Shown: positions 46,935 to 55,123 of the stretch, one piece after another
Position numbering within the stretch: the first letter of the stretch is position 1
Layout of the letters: each line of letters starts with the position of its first letter
Notes under the pieces: generated by a model
Databases searched by the model: none
Seen by the model: only the letters and a program-made list of their open reading frames with translations
What the model was told of the DNA's origin: nothing
Translations under genes and position numbers: made by a program
NCBI RefSeq assembly: GCF_002727185.1
Contig: NZ_NIZW01000010.1
Location: forward strand, 186,001 to 250,000
Length of the DNA stretch: 64,000 bases
Direction: 5' to 3'
Origin: Rhodopirellula bahusiensis
Lineage (GTDB): Bacteria > Planctomycetota > Planctomycetia > Pirellulales > Pirellulaceae

Positions 46935-47939
46935 GTGAGTACCGAACCCAATGCGGCTGTGGCTGACGCGCCGCAAACCGCGACACCGGATTCTGCCGAC
47001 GCCTCCAGCTCGGTCGTCATCGAGACCCGCAACCTGAGCAAGATTTACCGTGACTTCTGGGGCCGTAAGAAGGTTCACGCGTTGAAGTCATTGGACATCG
47101 AAGTCCGTCCAGGAGAAATCTTTGGATTGCTGGGGCCCAACGGAAGCGGCAAATCCACGACCATCAAGCTGATCCTCGGGTTGTTGTTTCCGACCAGCGG
47201 GCGAGTTTTGGTATTTGATCAAGATGCCAGCGAAACCCGCAAGAACGAGCGGATCGGGTATTTGCCCGAAGAATCGTACCTGTACAAGTTTTTGACCGCG
47301 GACGAAACACTCGACTTCTATGGCCGACTGTTTGACCTGTCCGCCTCCGAGCGACGCGACCGTGTGTCGCAGTTGATCGAAATGGTCGGGCTACAAGGTG
47401 CCAAGCACCGTCAACTGAAGGAATACAGCAAGGGGATGACCCGCCGAGTCGGCTTGGCTCAGGCTTTGATCAACGACCCCGACCTGATCCTGTTGGACGA
47501 ACCAACCACCGGTTTGGACCCAATTGGTACTCGCGAAATGAAGGACTTGATCCTCGGCCTTCGCGACCAAGGCAAAACCGTCCTGTTGTGCAGCCACCAG
47601 CTCGCCGACGTTCAAGACGTTTGTGACCGAGTCGCGATTTTGCACCAAGGCGAACTGAAAGAACTCGGGCGAGTCAGCGACCTGTTGAAGGTCCAAGACG
47701 TGACCGAAGTTCACGCGACGGGATTGTCCGACGCGGCCAAGACCGAAATCGCTGACGTCATTGCTCGACACGGTGGCACGGTTCAGTCGATCGACAACCC
47801 AACCGCAACGATGGAAGACTTGTTCCTCAACATTGTCCGCGAGAGCGAGGCTCGACCAGGTGCTCGCCGCGTTTCCCAAGGTTCCGAAGCGGCTTCCGCC
47901 AATGATGGCAGCAGCGACAGCGACGGAGGACAGGCATGA
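46935..47939 (+). CDS. ABC transporter ATP-binding protein
   Basis: 334 residues from the GTG at 46935 (a TTG at 46914 would add 7). Walker A is GPNGSGKST, the signature is [10 protein letters not shown] (the variant form common in ABC-2 exporters), Walker B is [12 protein letters not shown], and the switch His lies in CSHQLADV. The N-terminal Ala/Ser/Asp-rich leader is likely disordered. It powers the ABC-2 permease that follows; the stop overlaps its ATG (ATGA at 47936-47939). Substrate unknown. Confidence 0.94.
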   Translation: MSTEPNAAVADAPQTATPDSADASSSVVIETRNLSKIYRDFWGRKKVHALKSLDIEVRPGEIFGLLGPNGSGKSTTIKLILGLLFPTSGRVLVFDQDASETRKNERIGYLPEESYLYKFLTADETLDFYGRLFDLSASERRDRVSQLIEMVGLQGAKHRQLKEYSKGMTRRVGLAQALINDPDLILLDEPTTGLDPIGTREMKDLILGLRDQGKTVLLCSHQLADVQDVCDRVAILHQGELKELGRVSDLLKVQDVTEVHATGLSDAAKTEIADVIARHGGTVQSIDNPTATMEDLFLNIVRESEARPGARRVSQGSEAASANDGSSDSDGGQA

Positions 47940-49825
47940 ACCTGCAACCGGAAGATTTCTGGTCGTATTCCGAGTGGTTCCTTCGAGACGGCGCGTTTTT
48001 GGAAAGCGCCGCGCTGAAAGGAATTGTGTTGTTGGTTTTGGCCGTCGTGCTGGGGCTCATCGCGGGTTACGTGATTTCGTCATCTCGCTACGGTTCGGGA
48101 GAAGGCTTTTTCGCCGTCGCCCGTGCGGTGCGTGACTTCTTTCGATTCGACTTGCCAGGCACCAGCCTGCGACGCATCTTCGCGCTGGCGAGGCTTTCGT
48201 TTAAAGAAGCTCTCCGGCGAAAAGTTCTTTACATCGTCGGTTTGTTTGTCGTGTTGTTGTTGCTGGCAGGTTGGTACCTGAACCCGCAGAGTGACGACCC
48301 AGCTCGACTGTATGTCAGCTTCGTGTTGACGATGACAAACTACTTGGTGTTGGCACTCGCGTTGTTCATCAGTGCGTTCTCGCTGCCAGAAGACATCAAG
48401 AACAAAACGATCTACACAATCGTGACCAAGCCTGTCCGAGCGACCGAGATCATTGCCGGCCGAATGCTCGGATTCGTTGGCGTTGGCACCATGATCCTTG
48501 TTCCGATGGGACTGCTCAGCTGGGTGTTTGTGGTTCGCGGTTTGGATCACACTCACCAAGAAGTCGTCGAAGTTCGCGAGCTGCCCGGTGGTGGCTACGA
48601 GGGTGAGACGGACTATGTCCAATTTCACTCGCACACATTCAAGCTGAATGAAGAAGGCGAAGGACTGACGAATATTGTTCGTGGTCACCGTCACGTGGTT
48701 CGTCGCAGCGACGATGGGACGTTCCAGATCGGACCTCCACAAGGTGCTCTGCGAGCTCGGATTCCATCTTACGGTTCGATTCGATTCCGTGATCGCTCGG
48801 GTAACTTGCAAGAAGAAGGCATCGACGTCGGCAACGAACGTTTGGCTGGTGGTTACAGCAGCACTGGCATCGCACGATTGATCGGTGTTGCCAAAGGCAA
48901 TCGCAAGATCGAGCACGGCTACGTCGAAGGCGGGTCGCTCGGAACAGCTGAGTTCACGTTCGACAACGTGACTCAAAGCCGTTATCCCGATGGCATTCCA
49001 GTTGACCTCTCGTTGCGAGCGTATCGTTCTTACAAAGGTGACATCGAGACCGGAATTCGCGGTTCGGTCACCATGAAGCACCCCGACAAGGCGATCGAGA
49101 GCAACCCAGTTGCTTTCATCGTGGATGAGTACGAAGTCGACGAGAAGATTTTGCCGCTCGAGATCGAGGGCACGGATGGCAGCGAAACCCGCATGCTGAA
49201 CGTGTTCGAAGACTTGGTCAACGAAGAAGGCGAAATCATGATCATCATTCGCTGCCTTGATCGTGCCCAGTACTTGGGTGTGACAAAGAGCGGTGTTTAC
49301 CTGCACCCAGCCGACAATTCATTTGGTTGGAATCTCACCAAGGCCTACGGCTCGATTTGGTTGCAGATGACGATGGTGATCGCGTTCGGTGTGATGTTCA
49401 GTACATTCTTGACCGGCCCGGTCGCGATGATCGCAACATTCGTTTGTGTGTTGCTTGGATTCTCTGCGGAGCAAGTGTTTGATACTCGTCACTACATTGA
49501 CAGTGGCATTGAACGAGGAGGCGGGCCCATCGAATCGATGGTTCGTTTGCTTCGCCAGGACGCGATGACGACACAGTTAGACGTCGACACGGTTGCCGCG
49601 AAGGTGATCAAGACGGTCGACGCGGCCATTGTCTACGGGCTGGACGCGATTGCGACGGCACTGCCCAACCTTCCAAAAATGGTCGAGACGGCGGAATACG
49701 CCGCATCGGGCTTTGACATTTTCGGTGCGTTGCTCGCGCGGCACGCCACGGCAACGTTCGGGTATGTCCTGCTTGCCTTTATCGTTAGTTATTTCATCCT
49801 GAAATCGCGTGAGATCGCGGCATGA
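47936..49825 (+). CDS. ABC-2 type permease with large extracytoplasmic insert
   Basis: 629 residues. Membrane segments lie at about 29-48, 97-114, 126-150 and 172-200, then a long hydrophilic beta-rich region (about 201-465), then further segments at about 468-512 and 605-625. ABC-2 permeases usually have six segments and no such insert, so the 260-residue external domain is the notable part; it may bind or modify cargo. Coupled on both sides by ATGA overlaps (47936 and 49822). It probably exports a glycan, lipid or small molecule with the upstream ATPase. Confidence 0.88.
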   Translation: MNLQPEDFWSYSEWFLRDGAFLESAALKGIVLLVLAVVLGLIAGYVISSSRYGSGEGFFAVARAVRDFFRFDLPGTSLRRIFALARLSFKEALRRKVLYIVGLFVVLLLLAGWYLNPQSDDPARLYVSFVLTMTNYLVLALALFISAFSLPEDIKNKTIYTIVTKPVRATEIIAGRMLGFVGVGTMILVPMGLLSWVFVVRGLDHTHQEVVEVRELPGGGYEGETDYVQFHSHTFKLNEEGEGLTNIVRGHRHVVRRSDDGTFQIGPPQGALRARIPSYGSIRFRDRSGNLQEEGIDVGNERLAGGYSSTGIARLIGVAKGNRKIEHGYVEGGSLGTAEFTFDNVTQSRYPDGIPVDLSLRAYRSYKGDIETGIRGSVTMKHPDKAIESNPVAFIVDEYEVDEKILPLEIEGTDGSETRMLNVFEDLVNEEGEIMIIIRCLDRAQYLGVTKSGVYLHPADNSFGWNLTKAYGSIWLQMTMVIAFGVMFSTFLTGPVAMIATFVCVLLGFSAEQVFDTRHYIDSGIERGGGPIESMVRLLRQDAMTTQLDVDTVAAKVIKTVDAAIVYGLDAIATALPNLPKMVETAEYAASGFDIFGALLARHATATFGYVLLAFIVSYFILKSREIAA

Positions 49826-51780
49826 ATCGCACTACAGTTCTGCGACGTAAATTGGTCTACCTGATGATCCTCGTGGTCATGCTGATTCCCTTGTACCTGT
49901 TGGGGCAACCCAGCGGTGGTGGAGGTGAAGGCGGCGGCCGCTTGGCTCAATTGCGAGGCAAGTATGACATTGCCGAGAGCGATCTTGGTGAAATCAGTCC
50001 TGCCAGTGAAACGATGAAGCTCGCTTCGTTGGGACTTCGCGGAGTGGCGGCATCGCTGCTCTGGAAGAAGTCTCACGATTACCGCGTGATGCACGAGTGG
50101 GATCGTTTGAAAGCGACGCTCAACAACATTGCTTTGTTGCAGCCTCACTTTGACAAGGTCTGGGAATTCCAGGCTCACAACTTGGCGTACAACGTCTCGA
50201 CTGAGTTTGACGATTATCGTCAACGCTACGAGATGGTCCGCGAAGGGACCGAGTTCCTGACCAAGGGCGTGAACCAAAACCGCAAAGCACCTCGGTTGGT
50301 TTGGTACACCGGTTGGTTCTACGGTCAGAAGATGGGGATGTCGGACGAGAAAAAACAGTTTCGACGTTTGTTCTCGGAAGACGAGAAACTTCACGAGGAC
50401 CTGTTGGAAGAAGACATTGCCGTGGACAGCCCGGAAGCTCGTGGTCCGACGAACAAACCCGACAACTGGTTGGTTGGTCGATTGTGGCTGAACCGCGGTT
50501 ATGACTTGGTTGAATCAGGTGTTCAGATTCGTCGGCAAACGCCACTGAACTTTTATGAGACGGGGCCGAAATGGCGTCTCAAGCACGCTGAAGCGATCGA
50601 GTCGGAAGGTGTCTTGGACGAACGAGCCCAAAACGCTTGGCAATTGGCTTCGACCGATTGGAAAGCGTTTGGCAATCGCTCGGTTCCAACGACGGCTGCC
50701 TTCACGATCAAACTCGGGCAGTTGGACGAACTGATCCGTCAGCGGGAAGATAAGATCGACACGTTGGAAGAAGTCGCAGGCGACGCTTACTTGAAGGCTC
50801 GTGCGAAAGCGATTGAGAAGCTCGATCCGGTACAACGCGATGCTTTGTCGACTCCCGAAGGTGAGCGAACAAAATCGCAGGAATCGATTGCATCCAAGGC
50901 GGAAGACTCCATCAGTGTGGACTACGACTCAGTTGCTCGTGCGACCAAGCAGTCCATGCAATTGCAGGCTCTTCAGTTGGTCGAAGACATCAAGGATTTG
51001 GACGAGCGGATTCTGAAAACCGAAGGCTATCGCAAGCAGATCAACTATCCCTACTGGGACACATTGGCTCTGGCGGAACAAGAAGAACGTACCGTTCGGG
51101 CTCGTCGGTTGATCTACGAAGCTGAGAAAGCGAACGCGGATGCTGAACTCGAGAAGGCGATTGGTCTTTATGAAGAAGCGTTCGATGTCTGGGCTGAGAT
51201 CTTCGATGATTATCCGATCCTCGTGATCGACGACACGGCTCAGGATTTGTATGAGTCTTTGCGTCGATATCGCATCGCCATCGACTCGGACGAGATGCCT
51301 GAGGACTTCCCGTTGAAAGCCTTCGTGGAATTGATGGGCGAGTACGGACAGGTCGATCAAGACATGTACGAACAAGTTCGTCAGACTCAGAAGGATCTGG
51401 CCGCAAAACGTCAGGCTGAATTGGAAGCTGCTGAGCGACTGTTGGAAGAAGAGGCAGCCAAAGAAGAAGCTGAGAAGAAGGCTGCGGCGGAAGAAGAATC
51501 AACCGATGAATCAGACGCCGAAATGAAGGCCGAAGATGCGGAGGTTGAGGAAGTCGCTGAGCCTGAAACGACAGAGCCTGAAACCACTGAATCCGAGTCT
51601 GAGGAGTCAGAAGAAGCCGCAGATGAAACCGTGGCCGAAGCTGACGATGAAGCTGAGATGAAAGAAGACGCCACCGAGCCTGAGAGCGAAGCGGAAACTT
51701 CCGATGCCGAACCATCGGTGGAAGAAGAGGCTCCCGCGGGGGATGGGGCGACCGACGCTCCAGCCGAATCGGACGAATGA
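49822..51780 (+). CDS. conserved planctomycete protein with one membrane segment and acidic C-terminal tail
   Basis: 652 residues. One N-terminal membrane segment (about 11-28) is followed by a Gly-rich stretch, an aromatic-rich helical domain (about 45-250, with LLWKKSHDYRVMHEWDRLKATLNNIALLQPHFDKVWEF), a helical coiled region to about 530 and an acidic tail of Glu/Ala/Asp/Ser repeats from about 533 to the end. It is coupled to the ABC-2 permease by ATGA, so it may be the third part of that exporter, on the outer side. No known domain recognised. A terminator-like hairpin follows at 51813. Confidence 0.8.
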   Translation: MNRTTVLRRKLVYLMILVVMLIPLYLLGQPSGGGGEGGGRLAQLRGKYDIAESDLGEISPASETMKLASLGLRGVAASLLWKKSHDYRVMHEWDRLKATLNNIALLQPHFDKVWEFQAHNLAYNVSTEFDDYRQRYEMVREGTEFLTKGVNQNRKAPRLVWYTGWFYGQKMGMSDEKKQFRRLFSEDEKLHEDLLEEDIAVDSPEARGPTNKPDNWLVGRLWLNRGYDLVESGVQIRRQTPLNFYETGPKWRLKHAEAIESEGVLDERAQNAWQLASTDWKAFGNRSVPTTAAFTIKLGQLDELIRQREDKIDTLEEVAGDAYLKARAKAIEKLDPVQRDALSTPEGERTKSQESIASKAEDSISVDYDSVARATKQSMQLQALQLVEDIKDLDERILKTEGYRKQINYPYWDTLALAEQEERTVRARRLIYEAEKANADAELEKAIGLYEEAFDVWAEIFDDYPILVIDDTAQDLYESLRRYRIAIDSDEMPEDFPLKAFVELMGEYGQVDQDMYEQVRQTQKDLAAKRQAELEAAERLLEEEAAKEEAEKKAAAEEESTDESDAEMKAEDAEVEEVAEPETTEPETTESESEESEEAADETVAEADDEAEMKEDATEPESEAETSDAEPSVEEEAPAGDGATDAPAESDE

Positions 51781-51812
51781 TCCGGCGAGTCCTCTATGAT
51801 TGAATTTTGACG

Positions 51813-51846
51813 AAGCCCGTCGCGTCCAAGTGGATGCGGCGGGCTT
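51813..51846 (+). terminator. terminator-like hairpin after the ABC-2 operon
   Basis: AAGCCCGTCGCGTCC (51813-51827) pairs with GGATGCGGCGGGCTT (51832-51846), 15 pairs with G-T wobbles, with a 4-nt AAGT loop; the U-tract after it is poor. Confidence 0.6.
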
Positions 51847-51957
51847 CTCAATTTGAGCCGCAAGGTTCTATGTCGGTGAGATGAAAATCTAGCTAAACTA
51901 CCGCCTGCTTGCCGGTTTTGGCAGACTCACGTCTCGGCCCTTCGCTCGCTAGTTGCC

Positions 51958-53721
51958 ATGATCGACACCATCGGAACCCTTTTGTTAGGTGCTGCTGACG
52001 CGAGCGCCGTTGCGAGCGAATCGCACTCGGGTTCCATCGAAATGGTGCACATTGCAACCACTTTGGGCATGCTGTTGACGGCCAGTTTGTTGGCTGGTCT
52101 TGCCAGTGAATTCTTGCGATTGCCCAAGGTGACCGCGTACTTGATCGCGGGCTTGCTTCTTGGTCCCAGCTTTGGTGACGTGATTCCTCACGAGCATCAT
52201 TTGGTTCTGGAACCGCTGACGAAACTGGCCATGGCGCTGGTGCTGTTTTATCTCGGCACCTTGTTTCCGTTTGACCAGATTCGCAGGATATCCCGCCGTG
52301 CGATTCCGCTGTCCTTCGGCGAATTGGTTTTCACCGTCATTCTGGTGACGGTCGGAACTTACCTGCTGGGAATGTCGGCGGCTCAGGCGGCTTTGCTCGG
52401 GACGTTGGCCATCGCGACTGCTCCCGCGACGACCATGTTTGTTCTGCGAGAAACCAACGCGGAAGGCCCGGTGACCAGTCTGACTGGCACGCTCGTGACG
52501 CTGAACAACCTCGTCGCGGTGATCGCGTTTGAGTTGGTTTGGTTGGCAATCGAAGTTGCCGGAGGCCACGCGTCTGGATCAATCGGTGAGACCGTGTCAT
52601 TGTTGGTTCGCTCTCTTGGTGGAGCCTTCTTGCTTGGGTTGGTTGGCGGTTTGGTGATCAGCTACGCCTGCGAAATCATGCACACTCGCCGCTGGTTGGT
52701 GCTGCTTGTAGGAGCGTCGGCATTGATGCTTGGCCTGAGCGAGTCATGGGAATTGCCGTACATGTTGGTGTTCCTGGTCGTTGGCTTGGTTGTGGTCAAT
52801 TCATCCAGCGGGACGCAAAAAATCACCGCTCAAATGGACTCGATTGGCGGGCTTCTCACGGTCGTGTTCTTTTCAGTTCACGGCAGCGAGTTGGATCTGA
52901 ACTTATTGATGGACGTCGGCATGATCGGTGCCGGCTATGTGGTGCTGCGAAGTGTCGGGAAGATCGCCGGCATTTGGTTCATGGCGTCGCGAACGGGGTC
53001 TCCGGTGGAGGTTCGGACTTGGTTGGGACCGGCGATGTTGGCTCAAGCCGGCGTCGCCATTTCGCTCGCCGCAACGGCGACCTCGCGAAATCCAGAGATG
53101 GCTGGTGAAGTGCAAACGATCATCTTGGGAACGGTGGTGGTCTTTGAAATCTTGGGGCCGCTACTAACACGGGCGGCTGTGCTGCGTAGTGGCGAAATGC
53201 CGATCGCGAATTCGATTCACCACACCTTTGGGACTCCGCTGGGAGCGTTGCGGAACGTGTTCACTCGATTGGCAGGGTCTGCGGGTTTGCTGAGTAAGAA
53301 GCAGGCGTTGTCGGAACGCATGCGGGTCGAGCAAGTGATGCGTCGCAGTGTTGAAGGGATCGCCGAAAGTGCGGACTTCAATGAGGTCGTTCATTTTGTC
53401 GAGCACTCGCACGACAACACGTTTCCTGTTTTGGATGACAAGAAGTGCGTGGTCGGCTTGATCCGTTTTGATTTGCTCAACCAAGCGTTCTTCGACCCGC
53501 ATTCGGATCACCTGGTTCGTGCGGGTGATTTGGCGACGCCTCCGGAGGTGTTGTTGCACCCTGGACAACCTGTGCGGGATGCGGTGGAGTTGTTTCGCCA
53601 GACAACAGATGACTGCGTTCCTGTTGTCACCGATGAACCACCTCACCGTTTGGTTGCCACGGTCCGTCGCAGCGATTTGACCTCGCTCCTCATTCGCGAT
53701 CGAAAAGCCGGTTTGTCGTGA
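51958..53721 (+). CDS. Na+(K+)/H+ antiporter, CPA2 type, with C-terminal CBS pair
   Basis: 587 residues. Twelve or so membrane segments form a KefB/NhaP-like exchanger domain (about 20-400) with LPKVTAYLIAGLLLGP and LAIATAPATTMFVLRE, typical of CPA2. A linker leads to two CBS motifs (about 455-580), which usually bind adenine nucleotides to regulate transport. It exchanges cations for protons at the cytoplasmic membrane. Its stop overlaps the GTG of queG (GTGA at 53718-53721). Confidence 0.92.
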   Translation: MIDTIGTLLLGAADASAVASESHSGSIEMVHIATTLGMLLTASLLAGLASEFLRLPKVTAYLIAGLLLGPSFGDVIPHEHHLVLEPLTKLAMALVLFYLGTLFPFDQIRRISRRAIPLSFGELVFTVILVTVGTYLLGMSAAQAALLGTLAIATAPATTMFVLRETNAEGPVTSLTGTLVTLNNLVAVIAFELVWLAIEVAGGHASGSIGETVSLLVRSLGGAFLLGLVGGLVISYACEIMHTRRWLVLLVGASALMLGLSESWELPYMLVFLVVGLVVVNSSSGTQKITAQMDSIGGLLTVVFFSVHGSELDLNLLMDVGMIGAGYVVLRSVGKIAGIWFMASRTGSPVEVRTWLGPAMLAQAGVAISLAATATSRNPEMAGEVQTIILGTVVVFEILGPLLTRAAVLRSGEMPIANSIHHTFGTPLGALRNVFTRLAGSAGLLSKKQALSERMRVEQVMRRSVEGIAESADFNEVVHFVEHSHDNTFPVLDDKKCVVGLIRFDLLNQAFFDPHSDHLVRAGDLATPPEVLLHPGQPVRDAVELFRQTTDDCVPVVTDEPPHRLVATVRRSDLTSLLIRDRKAGLS

Positions 53722-54872
53722 GTGACTTGGTTGAGCAGATTCGAGCGACTGCTCTGTCAGAAGGTTTCGCGGCGATGGGGATTGCGCCGGCGGTCACCAG
53801 CCAAGGGTTTCATCATCTCGTGCAATGGATTGAATCCGGCTACGCGGGTTCGATGGACTATTTGGAGCGTCGGTTGGATGCTTATCGACATCCGAGCGGA
53901 GTGCTCGAAGGGACCAAATCGATCGTCGTTCTGGCGATGAACTATGACGCGGCAATTCGAGAGCCAATGCCTTCGAACGGAGGCAGCGAAGGTTTGGCCT
54001 TTGGCAAGACGGCTCGCTACACCTGGTCCGCGATCGACTATCACGATGTGATTCACCCAAAGTTGAAGCGAATCGTTCGGATGATCCGTGAAGAGATCCC
54101 GGATGCGAATGCTCGCGGGATTGTTGACACGGCACCGCTGATGGAACGCGAAGTCGCAGTGCTTGCGGGGTTGGGATGGCGTGGCAAGAACACGTTGCTG
54201 CTGAACAAGCAATTGGGCAGCTACTTCTTTCTCGCCTGCGTCTTGGTGGATGTGGAGTTGCCAATCGATCAGCCGCACGAAACCAGTCACTGCGGAACGT
54301 GCACGGCTTGTTTAGACGCCTGCCCGACGGACGCCTTTCCAAGCCCCGGCGTATTGGATGCATCCAAATGCATCAGTTACCTAACGATTGAGAACTCGGA
54401 ACTTCCCGAGCAGTCTCTTCGTGCCGGAATTGGTGATTGGGTCTTTGGGTGTGACGTTTGTCAGGAGGTCTGTCCATGGAATCGTCGACCTTCGCGAACT
54501 CAGCATGACCCGGACGGTTTGCGAGGCCATCGTGATTCAGCGAATCCGCTCGATGTAGACGATGGCTGGTTGGAGCTGACCTCGCTCTTTTCGATGACTG
54601 ATGAGGAGTTCCGGAGCCAATTCCGGCGGACTCCATTTTGGAGGTCGCGAAGACGTGGAATGTTGCGGAACGCGATCGTCGTTCTAGGGAACCAAAAACG
54701 GCTCAAAGCGATCGAACTTCTGTTCACCACGCTGAAAGATGCCGACCCCGAATTGAGAGCCATTGCGGTCTGGGCGATTTGTCAAATGCAGGATCAAGCG
54801 GCGTTCGATCGTCTGCTTGGATACCGCCACACTGAGACTGACCCACTGGTTCTGGCCGAGTTTCCGGAATAA
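53718..54872 (+). CDS. queG: epoxyqueuosine reductase
   Basis: 384 residues from a GTG coupled to the antiporter gene. It has the QueG pattern: N-terminal cobalamin-binding domain, the DTAPLMEREVAVLAGLGWRGKNT region with the catalytic Asp, and two 4Fe-4S clusters (CGTCTACLDACPTDAF and CDVCQEVCPWN). It reduces epoxyqueuosine to queuosine in tRNA using cobalamin. The C-terminal HEAT-like end (about 325-384) is typical. Position after an antiporter is not a known functional link. Confidence 0.96.
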   Translation: MSDLVEQIRATALSEGFAAMGIAPAVTSQGFHHLVQWIESGYAGSMDYLERRLDAYRHPSGVLEGTKSIVVLAMNYDAAIREPMPSNGGSEGLAFGKTARYTWSAIDYHDVIHPKLKRIVRMIREEIPDANARGIVDTAPLMEREVAVLAGLGWRGKNTLLLNKQLGSYFFLACVLVDVELPIDQPHETSHCGTCTACLDACPTDAFPSPGVLDASKCISYLTIENSELPEQSLRAGIGDWVFGCDVCQEVCPWNRRPSRTQHDPDGLRGHRDSANPLDVDDGWLELTSLFSMTDEEFRSQFRRTPFWRSRRRGMLRNAIVVLGNQKRLKAIELLFTTLKDADPELRAIAVWAICQMQDQAAFDRLLGYRHTETDPLVLAEFPE

Positions 54873-55123
54873 TTCGCCAGGAAGACCCGTTATCGGGTGG
54901 CTGCATCTAAAGGCGTCCCGATGCCGCTTAGCTGTTCCGGTGTGGTTGCGAACTCGGCTCAACGAGCGTTTGTATCGATTGGTCACATGAAATATTTGGA
55001 TCAGGCCGACTTTATCGGATAAAACAGTGAAGAGACGGTGAACGAAACCCTCCGAGACTGCTTATTTTAACGTAGTCTTGACTCTCCCTCCCTTTTTCGA
55101 ACGAACCATTGGAAGCACTGGGT
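54873..55123. other. intergenic region upstream of the metzincin gene
   Basis: 251 bp with no protein-like ORF. An AT-rich patch (about 55000-55080) may hold the promoter. Nothing specific is recognised. Confidence 0.4.

Noticed and set aside
48080-49306. 408-residue frame antisense to the ABC-2 permease
   Set aside because: The permease has clear membrane segments and coupled starts; the antisense frame is a shadow.
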